A DNA stretch of 64,000 nucleotides from CAYFMP01 sp964344215 (GTDB lineage Bacteria > Pseudomonadota > Alphaproteobacteria > Rhodospirillales > Casp-alpha2). The position numbers and the translations under genes were made by a program. Positions 51,163 through 60,324 of this stretch are shown one piece after another (position 1 is the stretch's first letter; each line of letters starts with the position of its first letter). Location: NCBI GenBank assembly GCA_964344215.1, contig CAYFMP010000005.1, positions 23,818 through 87,817 of the forward strand, read 5' to 3'. A model generated the notes under the pieces. That model was not told where the DNA came from and did not search any database. It saw nothing but the letters and a program-made list of their open reading frames with translations.

Positions 51163-52256
51163 GCGCGCCGGTCCCGCAGCCGGGGATCATGCGGATCGAG
51201 CCCTACGTCGGTGGCGAATCGTCGATTCCCGGCATCGCCAAGGTCATCAAGCTGGCCTCCAACGAAGGCGCCTTCGGACCCAGCCCGAAAGCGATGGAAG
51301 CCTTTAGCGAACTGGCCGCTGACCTGCACCGCTACCCGGACGGCGCCTGCACGGCGCTGCGCCGGGCGATCGCCGATATTCACGGGCTCGATCCCGAGCG
51401 CATCGTCTGCGGCACCGGTTCCGACGAGTTGATCTCGCTTCTCTGCAACGCCTACGCCGGTCCCGGCGACGAGGTGCTGCACAGCCAGTACGGCTTTCTG
51501 ATGTACCCGATTTCGGCCCGCGCCTGCGGGGCCGAACCGGTCGCCGCGCCGGAGATCGGCCTGACGGCGGACGTCGAGGAGTTGTTGGAACGCGTCAGCG
51601 AGCGCACCCGTCTCTTGTTCCTGGCCAATCCCAACAACCCGACCGGCACTTATCTGCCGGCTCCCGAGCTCGAGCGGTTGCGCGGCGGGCTGCGCGAAGA
51701 CGTGCTGCTGGTGATCGACGCCGCTTACGCCGAGTACGTCGAGCGCGACGATTACACGGACGGCATCGACCTGGTCGAGGCCAGCGACAACGTGGTGACG
51801 ACGCGCACGTTCTCGAAGATCCACGGGCTCGGCGGGGCGCGCTTGGGGTGGGCCTACTGCCCGCCCGCCGTCGCCGACGTGCTCAACCGCGTGCGCGGCC
51901 CGTTCAACGTCAGCGCCGCCGCCATCGCCGCCGGCGTGGCGGCGATCGAAGACACCGCCTTCACCGAGATGTCGCGCCGCCACAACGCGGAATGGCAGGC
52001 CTGGACCCGCGACGCCGTCCTCAAACTCGGCCTCGAATCGCCCGATGGGGTCGGCAATTTCGTGCTGGTGCGGTTTCCCGACGGCGGCGGCCACGACGCC
52101 GAGGCCGCCGACGCCTTCCTCAAGGGCCGCGGCATCATCGTCAGACGCATTGCCGGCTACGGCCTGCCCGAATACCTGCGCATCACCATCGGGCGCGAAG
52201 AGGAAATGCGCGCCGTCATCGAAGCGCTGGCCGCCTTCCTCGGGAGGAACGCGTGA
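51159..52256 (+). CDS. hisC: HisC-type aromatic/histidinol-phosphate aminotransferase
   Basis: The 365-residue PLP enzyme starts at a GTG (51159) that overlaps the mutase stop. It shows KLASNEGAFGPSPKAMEA, the LANPNNPTGTYLP cofactor segment, DAAYAEYV, and the PLP lysine in TRTFSKIHGLGGARLGW. Placed between chorismate mutase and tyrA it may act on prephenate or hydroxyphenylpyruvate as well as, or instead of, histidinol phosphate. Cytoplasmic. Confidence 0.92.
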   Translation: MSAPVPQPGIMRIEPYVGGESSIPGIAKVIKLASNEGAFGPSPKAMEAFSELAADLHRYPDGACTALRRAIADIHGLDPERIVCGTGSDELISLLCNAYAGPGDEVLHSQYGFLMYPISARACGAEPVAAPEIGLTADVEELLERVSERTRLLFLANPNNPTGTYLPAPELERLRGGLREDVLLVIDAAYAEYVERDDYTDGIDLVEASDNVVTTRTFSKIHGLGGARLGWAYCPPAVADVLNRVRGPFNVSAAAIAAGVAAIEDTAFTEMSRRHNAEWQAWTRDAVLKLGLESPDGVGNFVLVRFPDGGGHDAEAADAFLKGRGIIVRRIAGYGLPEYLRITIGREEEMRAVIEALAAFLGRNA

Positions 52257-53158
52257 GCAAGCCGCTGTTCGACACCGTCGCCCTGATCGGCATCGGCCTG
52301 ATCGGCTCGTCGCTGGCCCGGGTGCTGAGGCGCGACGGGATGGCCCGGACCATCGCCGTCGCCACCCGCAGCCAGGCGACGCTCGCAAAGGCCCGCGACC
52401 TCGGCCTCGGCGATACGTATACGACCGACCCGGCCGAAGCCGCCGCCGGCGCCGACCTCGTCGCCCTGTGCGCGCCGCTGGGCGCCAACGCGGCACTCGC
52501 CGAGGCCATCGGTCCGGTCCTGAAGGAGGGCGCCATCGTCACCGACGTCGGCAGTTGCAAGAAATCGGTGATCCGCGATGTCAGGCCTTACTTGGCCGAA
52601 GGAGTCCATCTGGTCCCCGGCCACCCGGTCGCCGGCACCGAGCATTCGGGACCGGAAGCCGGTTATGCCGAGCTGTTCGAGGGGCATTTCACCATCCTGA
52701 CGCCGGAGAACGGCACCGACGCGACGGCTATCGAGGCGGTCGCCGAGATGTGGCGGCGCGCCGGCAGCCACGTCGAGGTCATGGACGCCGACCACCACGA
52801 CCAGGTGCTGGCCCTGACCTCGCACCTGCCGCACCTGATCGCGTACTCCATCGTCGATACGGCGACCGACCTGGAAGCGCACCTGAAGGGCGAGGTCGTC
52901 AAGTTCTCGGCCGGCGGCTTTCGCGACTTCACCCGGATCGCGGCGTCGGACCCGGTCATGTGGCGCGACATCTTCCTCGCCAACAAGGAGGCCGTGCTCG
53001 AGGTCTTGGGCCGTTTCAACGAGGACCTGACGGCGCTGCAACGGGCCATCCGCCGCGACGAGGCCGACGTCCTGTTCGAGACCTTCACCCGTACCCGCGC
53101 CATCCGCCGCGGCGTCGTCGAGGCCAAACAGGACAAGATCGACGCCAAGGAGGAATAG
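52253..53158 (+). CDS. tyrA: TyrA, prephenate/arogenate dehydrogenase
   Basis: The 301-residue enzyme starts at a GTG (52253) overlapping the hisC stop, with a GGGAGGAAC site. The NAD(P) motif is IGIGLIGSSLARVL, and the substrate-binding histidine block is VPGHPVAGTEHSGPEAGY, followed by VVKFSAGGFRDFTRIA. It oxidatively decarboxylates prephenate or arogenate toward tyrosine. It ends the operon and converges on the YqgE gene. Confidence 0.93.
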   Translation: MSKPLFDTVALIGIGLIGSSLARVLRRDGMARTIAVATRSQATLAKARDLGLGDTYTTDPAEAAAGADLVALCAPLGANAALAEAIGPVLKEGAIVTDVGSCKKSVIRDVRPYLAEGVHLVPGHPVAGTEHSGPEAGYAELFEGHFTILTPENGTDATAIEAVAEMWRRAGSHVEVMDADHHDQVLALTSHLPHLIAYSIVDTATDLEAHLKGEVVKFSAGGFRDFTRIAASDPVMWRDIFLANKEAVLEVLGRFNEDLTALQRAIRRDEADVLFETFTRTRAIRRGVVEAKQDKIDAKEE

Positions 53159-53171
53159 GCCGGGCGGCCGA

Positions 53172-53804
53172 CTACAACCGTAGCCCGGCGCCGTCGGTGG
53201 CGCGCTGCCATTTGCTGTCGATGTCGGCATCGAAGATGACCGCCTCGTCGGCCGGCGCGCTGAGCCAGTCGCCGCGCTCGATTTCCGCCTCCAGCTGGCC
53301 GGGCGACCAGCCGGCGTAGCCGAGTGCGACCAGCGCCTTTTCCGGGCCGGTTCCGGACGCGATCGCCTCGAAGACGCCGCGCTCGGCGGTCATCGAGATG
53401 CCGTCGCTGACGACCAGCGTTTTCGGGCTCTTGAAGTCGGCGCTATGGAGGACGAAGGCGCGCGACGGCTCGACCGGGCCGCCGTAATGGAGACGGACCT
53501 CCTCGCCGCCGTCGCCGAGTTCGCCGGCCTCCAGCCCGAGCCCTTCGAGCAGCGTGCCGAGCGGTCCCGACCCGTAGACCCTGTTGACGATCAATCCAAG
53601 CGCGCCGTCCTTGTTGTGTTCGACCATATAGACGACGGTCCGCTGGAAACGCGGGTCGGGAAGTTCCGGCGTGGCGACCAGGAACTGCCCGGCCAGATAG
53701 GGGCCGGCGGCGGGTTTTCCCGATTGCGCCAGGGCCGGCGACGCCATCGCTGCGAGCAACACGAACACCGCCGCCCAGCCGAGACCGACGAGGGCTTTTC
53801 GCAT
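53172..53804 (-). CDS. YqgE/AlgH family protein with a signal peptide
   Basis: The 210-residue protein has the complete YqgE/AlgH (DUF179) domain: LAGQFLVATPELPDPRFQRT, VVYMVEHNKDGALGLIVNR and YGGPVEPSRAFVLHS. In front lies a clear Sec signal peptide (RKALVGLGWAAVFVLLAAM, cleavage after ALA). Most family members are cytoplasmic and start at LAGQFL, so export would be unusual. The function of the family is not settled. The start at 53804 gives the only frame that includes the signal. Confidence 0.88.
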   Translation of the reverse strand: MRKALVGLGWAAVFVLLAAMASPALAQSGKPAAGPYLAGQFLVATPELPDPRFQRTVVYMVEHNKDGALGLIVNRVYGSGPLGTLLEGLGLEAGELGDGGEEVRLHYGGPVEPSRAFVLHSADFKSPKTLVVSDGISMTAERGVFEAIASGTGPEKALVALGYAGWSPGQLEAEIERGDWLSAPADEAVIFDADIDSKWQRATDGAGLRL

Positions 53805-53843
53805 GGTCCCGATGTTAGCAGAAAATCGCGACCCGGGGATCGG

Positions 53844-54827
53844 TCATCTCCATTTCACCGGCGGCATCCGGACCAACGCCACCGGACCCGCGAACAGGAC
53901 CCGGTCCTGGACGCTGACGGGGATGTCCAGATAAGGCGGACCGCCGCCCTCGGGCGTCTTGGCGAGAGCGCCTAAGACCAGCTTGGCGGTGACGGCGGCG
54001 GCGGTATCGACGACACCGCGCCGGCGCAGGCTTTCGACGGCGGCGAAGAAACCCTCGACCCGGGCCGAAAACGCGGCGACCGGCTGCATCGCCTGATCGA
54101 GTGCCAGCGTGCCGTCGCCTTGCAGCTTCAACTCGCCGTAGTCGAGGTCGAACCGGTCGATTTCGACGGTGCCGCCGGCATCGCGCCACAGGGCCAGTGC
54201 GTTCGGCAGCCTTTCGGACGGCAACGGCTCGATCAGGCGGGCGGCGAGCCCGGCCGCGGCAACGTCGGTCCCCATCGGCAGGTCCAGCGTCGCCGGCAGC
54301 CGCACCGCCGCCGCGTCGATGGCGACATCGCCGGCGACGCCGGCGGCGTCGCGGCGCACCTCGAGCGTCCCCTTGAGAATGCCGGCGAACGCTTGATAAG
54401 CGCGGGCCTCGGCATCGGCGCCGAGCGTCACCACGTGACCGCCGGACAGATCGAAGGCGATGCGGTCCAGGTTCCAGGGCCGGGCCTTCAACGACACCGC
54501 CTCGCCGCGCCACGACCACGGGCGGCTGGCGTCCGGACGCTGGACGGACGGGCGGCCGATGCTGAGTTCCATATGGAAAGGGAAACCGCCGGTCTTCAGC
54601 GATTCATAAGCGACTTGGACACCCTCGTTACGGACGTCATCGGCCCAGGCGACGAACCCGGCCTCGACCTGCCGGGCCACCGTCGACCAGAACCCGACAT
54701 AGGCACCGACGGCAAGCAGCACAGCGAGCCCGACCCAGGCGATCTTCGGCGGGCGCTTCCGGATCGGGGCGGACTGCGGGTCGGGCGGCGGTTCCATGCG
54801 GGCCTGTTCCGGCAAGCTGTGGGCCAA
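53844..54827 (-). CDS. DUF2125 domain protein, membrane-anchored
   Basis: The 327-residue protein has one N-terminal membrane helix (KIAWVGLAVLLAVGAYVGFW, about 28-47) and a large periplasmic DUF2125 domain, with GFVAWADDVRNEGVQVAY and SLKTGGFPFHMELSI as its opening segments. Beta-rich domains of this type resemble lipid-transfer-like folds, but function is unknown. The start is a TTG at 54827 with an AAGGAGG site 6 bases upstream; the ATG at 54797 lacks one. It is divergent from the exporter gene at 54886. Confidence 0.85.
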   Translation of the reverse strand: MAHSLPEQARMEPPPDPQSAPIRKRPPKIAWVGLAVLLAVGAYVGFWSTVARQVEAGFVAWADDVRNEGVQVAYESLKTGGFPFHMELSIGRPSVQRPDASRPWSWRGEAVSLKARPWNLDRIAFDLSGGHVVTLGADAEARAYQAFAGILKGTLEVRRDAAGVAGDVAIDAAAVRLPATLDLPMGTDVAAAGLAARLIEPLPSERLPNALALWRDAGGTVEIDRFDLDYGELKLQGDGTLALDQAMQPVAAFSARVEGFFAAVESLRRRGVVDTAAAVTAKLVLGALAKTPEGGGPPYLDIPVSVQDRVLFAGPVALVRMPPVKWR

Positions 54828-54885
54828 ACGTGCCTCCTTATAGTGCGTTGCAGGAGGCGGTTGAAGGGACTAGCTTCGATGCGAC

Positions 54886-55803
54886 ATGGACGATACCCCT
54901 AAGCCTGCGCCGACGGCGGCGGCCGAGGCCGATCGAACGAGCGAGCCGGCCTGGGTGGCGGCGGCGCCGGCCGTGTTCGTCCTGCTGTGGAGCACTGGTT
55001 TCCTCGGCGCCAAGATGGGGGCGCCGCACGCCGAGCCGTTCACCTTCCTGAGCATTCGCTTCGTCATCGCCGCCGCCCTGTTCGGCGGCGTCTGCCTGGC
55101 TTTTCGGGCCGAGTGGCCGCGCGCCGCCGCCGAGGTCCGCCACGCGATCGTTTCCGGTTGGCTGGTCCACGGCGTCCATCTGGGCGGCGTTTTCTGGGCC
55201 ATCGATAACGGCGTTTCGGCCGGAACGACCGCCATCATCGTCGGCATCCACCCGCTGCTCACCGCGGTCGGCGCCGGACCTTACCTGGGCGAGCGGGTGA
55301 CGGTGCGCCAGTGGCTGGGCTTCGGGCTCGGCCTCGTCGGCATCGGGCTGGTGGTGTGGGACAAGGTCGCCGTCGACATCGGCCAGTGGCCGGGATTGTT
55401 GAGCTGCGTCGTCGCGCTGACCGGCTTGAGCTTCGGCACGCTGTATTCGAAACGCCACGGCGAGAGTACCCACCTGCGCACCGGTTCGACCCTGCAACTG
55501 GCCGCCGCCGCCGTCCTTCTCGTGCCGCTGGCGCTTGCTTTCGAAACCGGCGACATCGCCTGGACCGGCGAGTTCGTGTTCGCGCTCATCTGGCTGACCG
55601 TCGTCATGTCGGTCGGCGCGTTCACGCTGATGTATTTCCTGATCCGCCGCGGCGCCGCCTCCCGTGTGGTCGGCCTCTTCTACCTGGTGCCGCCGCTGGT
55701 CGCCCTCGAGGCGTACTTTCTGTTCGGCGAGACGATCACCCCGACCACCGTCGCCGGCATGGGCCTGGCGGTGCTGGCCGTCGCCCTGGTAACGCGGAAT
55801 TAG
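54886..55803 (+). CDS. EamA/DMT family transporter
   Basis: The 305-residue inner-membrane protein has ten hydrophobic helices in two EamA repeats, with FVLLWSTGFLGAKMGAPHA and AGTTAIIVGIHPLLTAVGA in the first and FLIRRGAASRVVGLFYLVPP in the second. It is the third such exporter in the window. The ChaC gene follows after 10 bases and may be co-transcribed. Substrate unknown. Confidence 0.88.
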   Translation: MDDTPKPAPTAAAEADRTSEPAWVAAAPAVFVLLWSTGFLGAKMGAPHAEPFTFLSIRFVIAAALFGGVCLAFRAEWPRAAAEVRHAIVSGWLVHGVHLGGVFWAIDNGVSAGTTAIIVGIHPLLTAVGAGPYLGERVTVRQWLGFGLGLVGIGLVVWDKVAVDIGQWPGLLSCVVALTGLSFGTLYSKRHGESTHLRTGSTLQLAAAAVLLVPLALAFETGDIAWTGEFVFALIWLTVVMSVGAFTLMYFLIRRGAASRVVGLFYLVPPLVALEAYFLFGETITPTTVAGMGLAVLAVALVTRN

Positions 55804-55813
55804 GGAACGCGGG

Positions 55814-56359
55814 ATGGTACGGCCAAGCGGCGATATCTGGGTGTTCGGCTACGGCTCTTTGATGTGGCGGCCCAACTTCGCGCACGCCGACACCGAGCCG
55901 GCCCTGGTTCACGGCTATCACCGGGCGCTCTGCATCTATTCGACGACCTACCGAGGCACCCATGCCAAGCCCGGCCTGGTGCTCGGCCTCGACCGCGGCG
56001 GCTCGTGCCGCGGCATGGCATTCCGGGTCGCCGCCGCCGACATCGAGGCGGTCATGGACTATCTCTATGCGCGCGAGATGATCAACGAGGTCTACCGGCC
56101 GACCTGGCTCAACGCCCGCCTGCCGGACCGCACGGTCAAGGCCTACGGCTTCGTCGCCAACCCCGGCCACCCGCAGTACGTCGGCGACCTCGAGGACGCC
56201 GAAGCCGTCCGCCTGATCCTACAGGGGTGCGGCAAGTCGGGCCACTGCGTCGATTACGTCCGCAACACCATCGAGCACCTGAAGGAGCTGGGCATCCGCG
56301 ACCACACCCTGGAGCGGCTGCTCAGGAAAACCAAAGCCGAACTGGCGAGCCGCGGCTAG
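55814..56359 (+). CDS. chaC: ChaC-type gamma-glutamylcyclotransferase
   Basis: The 181-residue protein has the cyclotransferase loop VFGYGSLMW (about 10-18) and the ChaC segments LVLGLDRGGSCRGMAFRVA and YLYAREMINEVYRPTW with the catalytic glutamate in the latter region. ChaC enzymes split glutathione to 5-oxoproline and Cys-Gly. With ggt at 21673 this gives two glutathione-degrading activities in the window. The start at 55814 is a few bases after the exporter stop. Confidence 0.92.
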   Translation: MVRPSGDIWVFGYGSLMWRPNFAHADTEPALVHGYHRALCIYSTTYRGTHAKPGLVLGLDRGGSCRGMAFRVAAADIEAVMDYLYAREMINEVYRPTWLNARLPDRTVKAYGFVANPGHPQYVGDLEDAEAVRLILQGCGKSGHCVDYVRNTIEHLKELGIRDHTLERLLRKTKAELASRG

Positions 56360-56362
56360 GGG

Positions 56363-56791
56363 CTAATCGGGAAGGTGGACGGCGCCGTCGTCGTCGATCG
56401 GGAAATACGGGTTCCAGGCGACCTCCCAGGCATGGCCGTCGGGATCGGCGAAGTATCCGGAATAGCCGCCCCAGAAGACGTCCCCGGCCGGTTTGAGGAT
56501 GCGCGCACCGGCCTTCTCGGCCTTGGCCAACAACGCGTCGACCTCGTCCTTGCTGCGCGCGTTGTGGGCCAGCGTCACGCCGGAGAAGCCGCCAGCCGGG
56601 GTCGGCTCCATGTTGGCGTCCTCGGCCAGCGCGTCGCGCCCGTAGAGGCCGAGGATGATGCCGCCAAGCTGAAAGAACGTGATGTTCTCGTTGCTCACGC
56701 TCGAGGCCGTCCACCCCAGACGCTCGTAGAACGCGGTGCTGGCGGCGACGTCGGCGACGCCGAGGCTGACCAGGCTCAGGCGCTGTTCCAC
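56363..56791 (-). CDS. VOC family (glyoxalase-fold) protein
   Basis: The 142-residue protein is a vicinal oxygen chelate fold with two beta-alpha-beta-beta-beta units. VADVAASTAFYERLGW opens the first and GGYSGYFADPDGHAWEVAWN closes the second, with the metal-type glutamate in WEV. Substrates range from methylglyoxal adducts to antibiotics and are not predictable here. It lies 33 bases after nrdJ on the same strand and converges on chaC. Confidence 0.9.
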   Translation of the reverse strand: MEQRLSLVSLGVADVAASTAFYERLGWTASSVSNENITFFQLGGIILGLYGRDALAEDANMEPTPAGGFSGVTLAHNARSKDEVDALLAKAEKAGARILKPAGDVFWGGYSGYFADPDGHAWEVAWNPYFPIDDDGAVHLPD

Positions 56792-56824
56792 GAGGCCCGT
56801 CCTATCGCTCCGCCGCGATCCGGT

Positions 56825-59215
56825 TTAGCTGCACTTGGAATGGCCGCACGACGTGCAGACGTCGCAGCCTTCCTGGCGGATCATCGCCGCCTGGCCGCAT
56901 TTCGGGCATTGCCGTATGGCCGCCATCGGGCCGCCGCCCGCCGCCACGTTGGCGTTTTCGCCTTCCGAGGCCGGCTCGCCGGTTTCGCCGCCGGGCCCGG
57001 CCAGGGCCATGACCTGGGGCATTTCCTCGGCCCCTTCGGCCAGGTGGCCGGGGCTTTTCAGGAAGCCGATGTCGATCATGTGCTCCTCGATGACGCCGCC
57101 GATGGCGGCCAGCAATGAGGGCACGTACTTGCCGCCCATCCACTGGCCGCCTCGCGGATCGAACACCGCTTTCAACTCCTCGACGACGAACGAGACGTCG
57201 CCGCCGCGCCGGAACACGGCCGAGATCATGCGGGTCAGCGCCACCGTCCAGGCGTAGTGCTCCATGTTCTTGGAGTTGATGAAAATCTCGAACGGGCGGA
57301 TGCGCCCGGAATCGTCGACGATGTCGTTCAAGGTCAGGTAGATGGCGTGGTCGCTCTCCGGCCACACCAGCTTGTAGGTCTGGCCGGGCAGCGCGCCGGG
57401 GCGATCGAGGGGCTGGAACAGGTGCGTCACCGGGCCGGCGTCGCCCAAGTCCTTCGGTTTGGCCTGCTTGACCGGCGCCTCCAGGGGCAGTTCCGGCTCG
57501 GCCTCGTCCTTTCCGGCTTTACCTTTGACCTCGAGGACGGCGCCAGTCACTTCGTTGGGGCGGTAGGTGGTGCAACCCTTGCACCCCAAATCGAAGGCCT
57601 GTTGGTAGACGTCCTTGAAGTCCTCGAACGAGATGCTCTCGGGGCAGTTGATGGTCTTCGAAATCGAGCTGTCGACGTACTTCTGGACGGCCGCCTGCAT
57701 GACCAGATGGTCGTTGGGGCTCAAGCCTTGGGCGTCGACGAAGGCGTCGGTCAGCGCCGCCGTCTCGCCAAACATCTGCTTGTAGACGCGGTAGGCGTAA
57801 TCGACGACCTCTTCGGAGCGCCTGGCGCCATCGGGCATCAGGACATTGCGGGTATAGGTGAAGCTGAACACCGGCTCGAGGCCCGAAGAGACGTTGTCGG
57901 CATAGAGCGAGATGGTGCCGGTCGGCGCGATCGAGGTCAGCAGCGCGTTGCGGATGCCGTGCTCGGCGATGGCTTCGCGGACGTCGGCGTCCAAGCCCTG
58001 CACGGTCGGGCTTTCCAGGAACTTGTCGCGGTCGAACAGCGGAAAGGCGCCTTTCTCGCGGGCCAGTTCGACCGAGGCCAGGTAAGCGGCGCGCTCGATA
58101 CGGCGCAGCCAGGTTTCGCTGAGGGCGACCGCTTGAGAACCGCCGTAACGCGCCCCGCACATGATCAGGGCGTCGGCCAGCCCGGTGACGCCGAGGCCGA
58201 TGCGGCGCTTGGCGCTCGCTTCGTGGCGCTGCGCGTCCAACGGGAACCCCGACACCTCGATGACGTTGTCCATCATGCGGACCGCCGTCGCCACCAGCGC
58301 GTCCAAGGCCGCCTCGTCGATGCCGGCCTCGTCGCTGAACGGCTGCTCGACGAGCCGGGCCAGGTTGATCGAGCCCAAGAGGCAGGTGCCGTAAGGCGGC
58401 AGCGGCTGCTCCCCGCACGGATTGGTGGCGTGGATGGTCTCGCAGTAGGCCAGGTTGTTGCGGGTGTTGATGCGGTCGATGAAGACGACGCCGGGCTCGG
58501 CGTAGGCATACGTCGCGCGCATGATCTTGTCCCACAGCTCGCGCGCCTGGACGCTCTTGTAGACGGTGCCGCCGAAGACGAGCTCCCACGGCGCGTCCTC
58601 GCGGACGGCTCGCATGAAGGCGTCGGTGACAAGCACCGAGAGGTTGAACATGCGCAAGCGCCCGGGCTCGCGCTTGGCCTCGATGAAGTCCTCGATATCG
58701 GGATGGTCGCAGCGCAATACCGCCATCATGGCGCCGCGCCTGGAACCGGCGCTCATGATGGTGCGGCACATGGCGTCCCACACGTCCATAAACGACAAGG
58801 GCCCCGAGGCGTCGGCGCCGACGCCCCTGACCGGCGCGCCTTTCGGGCGCAGCGTCGAGAAGTCGTAGCCGATGCCGCCGCCCTGCTGCATGGTCAGGGC
58901 AGCTTCCTTGAGGCCATCGAAGATGCCGCTCATGTCGTCGGGCACGTCGCCCATCACGAAGCAGTTGAACAGCGTCACTTCGCGGTCCGAGCCGGCGCCC
59001 GACAGGATGCGCCCGGCCGGCAGCAAGCGGAAATCCTCCATCGCCTCGAAAAACGTTTGTTCCCAACGGGCTGGGTCTTTCTCGGGCGCCGCCAGGGCGG
59101 CCGCCACCCGGCGCCAGCTGTCGGCCATGGTTTTGTCCACAGGACGGCCGTCGACCGCTTTCAAGCGGTATTTCATATCCCAGATCTGTTGCGATATGGA
59201 CGAAACCTGTGCCAT
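56825..59215 (-). CDS. nrdJ: NrdJ, vitamin B12-dependent (class II) ribonucleotide reductase
   Basis: The 796-residue enzyme makes deoxyribonucleotides using adenosylcobalamin, so it works with or without oxygen. Segments include LLPAGRILSGAG, TLFNCFVMGD, MQQGGGIGYDFSTLRPKGA, ATNPCGEQPLPPYGTC with the thiyl-radical cysteine, and TGTISLYADNVSSGLEP. The C terminus has the reducing and zinc-ribbon cysteines CPKCGQ, CDVCTSCGHSKC. The ATG at 59215 has a GAGGG site. Two DnaA-box-like sites lie about 250 bases upstream. Cobalamin dependence is shared with QueG. Confidence 0.95.
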   Translation of the reverse strand: MAQVSSISQQIWDMKYRLKAVDGRPVDKTMADSWRRVAAALAAPEKDPARWEQTFFEAMEDFRLLPAGRILSGAGSDREVTLFNCFVMGDVPDDMSGIFDGLKEAALTMQQGGGIGYDFSTLRPKGAPVRGVGADASGPLSFMDVWDAMCRTIMSAGSRRGAMMAVLRCDHPDIEDFIEAKREPGRLRMFNLSVLVTDAFMRAVREDAPWELVFGGTVYKSVQARELWDKIMRATYAYAEPGVVFIDRINTRNNLAYCETIHATNPCGEQPLPPYGTCLLGSINLARLVEQPFSDEAGIDEAALDALVATAVRMMDNVIEVSGFPLDAQRHEASAKRRIGLGVTGLADALIMCGARYGGSQAVALSETWLRRIERAAYLASVELAREKGAFPLFDRDKFLESPTVQGLDADVREAIAEHGIRNALLTSIAPTGTISLYADNVSSGLEPVFSFTYTRNVLMPDGARRSEEVVDYAYRVYKQMFGETAALTDAFVDAQGLSPNDHLVMQAAVQKYVDSSISKTINCPESISFEDFKDVYQQAFDLGCKGCTTYRPNEVTGAVLEVKGKAGKDEAEPELPLEAPVKQAKPKDLGDAGPVTHLFQPLDRPGALPGQTYKLVWPESDHAIYLTLNDIVDDSGRIRPFEIFINSKNMEHYAWTVALTRMISAVFRRGGDVSFVVEELKAVFDPRGGQWMGGKYVPSLLAAIGGVIEEHMIDIGFLKSPGHLAEGAEEMPQVMALAGPGGETGEPASEGENANVAAGGGPMAAIRQCPKCGQAAMIRQEGCDVCTSCGHSKCS

Positions 59216-59466
59216 TCGGACCCTCAAGGCCACGGCGGCGGCTCGAATGCGGCCGCCCCAGCCCCTTCGTGGAACGGAGAATCGGGGGAAACACCCCGTT
59301 TACGGGGCATTTCGCTTCTTGAATCTAAGGTTTTGGCGAATCGCCGTCAACGATTTTCGTTCACTAATTGTTTCCACCAAACCATCCCCGGCCGGCGTCA
59401 AGCGGTTTTGTTTATGATCAATGGCTTGGCCGGTTCCCACCCGCCTTTAACAGGCTGCGGAACAAG

Positions 59467-59487
59467 TTATCCACAAACTGTTCCACA
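59467..59487 (+). promoter_or_regulatory. DnaA box pair upstream of nrdJ
   Basis: TTATCCACA at 59467-59475 is a perfect DnaA box, and TGTTCCACA at 59479-59487 is a second with two mismatches, 12 bases apart in the same orientation. They lie between plsC and nrdJ, upstream of nrdJ. DnaA is known to control nrd genes in some bacteria; here this is inference. Confidence 0.5.
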
Positions 59488-59498
59488 AGGCGGGATGT

Positions 59499-60224
59499 CT
59501 AATCCGCCGACGCCCTCGCCTCCTCGGCCAGCCGGGCGCTGGCCGTTTCCACCGCGTCTTCGAGGCGGGACTGGAAATCCGTGCGCGAGAGACCCGGCTC
59601 GATGGCCGGGAGAAACTCGAGCACGATGGTGCCGGGGCGCTTCAGGAACGCCCGCCGTCCCCAAAACACGCCCGAGTTGAGGGCGATCGGCACCACCGCG
59701 GCGTCGAGCTGGCGATAGAGCGCCGCCACGCCGGGATGGTAGGACCGGCGGGCGCCGGGCGCGGTCCGCGTCCCTTCCGGAAAGATGATCACCGGCCGCC
59801 CGCCTTCGAGTGCCTTGCCGGCTTCGCGCAGCATGGTCTTCAGCGCCGAAGCGCCGGCCTGGCGGTCGATGCCGATCATGCCGGCCTTGTTGAGGTACCA
59901 GCCGAAGAACGGCACCCAGAAGAGCCCGCGCTTGAGAATGAACGCCGGCTCCTCGAACAGATGATTGAAGATGATGGTGTCCCAGGCCGACTGGTGTTTG
60001 GAGGCGAAGACGACCGGGCCCTCCGGGATGTTGTCCTGGCCCCGGATTTCGTGACCGAGACCGACGGTGGAGGCGAGCCAAGCGATGACTCCCTTGACCC
60101 AGAACTTGGCGCCGCGATGCACGGAACGGCGGGAAGCCAGCAGCAACGGCAGGTAGAGGACGGCCAGCACCGAGGTCCAGGTCAAGGCGCCGAGAGCGAA
60201 CAGCAGGCTCTTTAGGTGTTGCAT
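59499..60224 (-). CDS. plsC: PlsC-type 1-acylglycerol-3-phosphate acyltransferase
   Basis: The 241-residue membrane enzyme acylates lysophosphatidic acid to phosphatidic acid. It has an N-terminal hydrophobic segment (FALGALTWTSVLAVLYLPLL), the catalytic SKHQSAWDT (HxxxxD), GIDRQAG and the substrate motif IFPEGTRTAPGARR. The start at 60224 fits the family; the frame extends upstream without conservation. It ends the ftsE-ftsX-YdcF-plsC run on this strand. Confidence 0.92.
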   Translation of the reverse strand: MQHLKSLLFALGALTWTSVLAVLYLPLLLASRRSVHRGAKFWVKGVIAWLASTVGLGHEIRGQDNIPEGPVVFASKHQSAWDTIIFNHLFEEPAFILKRGLFWVPFFGWYLNKAGMIGIDRQAGASALKTMLREAGKALEGGRPVIIFPEGTRTAPGARRSYHPGVAALYRQLDAAVVPIALNSGVFWGRRAFLKRPGTIVLEFLPAIEPGLSRTDFQSRLEDAVETASARLAEEARASAD

Positions 60225-60324
60225 TCGATCATCCCGAGGAATTCCGCCGAGGTCCGTTTCCAATAGTCCGCCCGCCGGACCGGGGCAAGCGGCAAGGATC
60301 CGGGCCGCCTCGTCTACGGCCCCT

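Noticed and set aside
59216..59498. Possible cobalamin riboswitch before nrdJ
   Set aside because: I could not find the B12-box core in this leader; only hairpins such as CCCCGTTTACGGGG are seen. A covariance search would settle it.
57257..59680. An 807-codon open frame on the plus strand opposite nrdJ
   Set aside because: It is antisense to a well-supported ribonucleotide reductase and shows no domain of its own.
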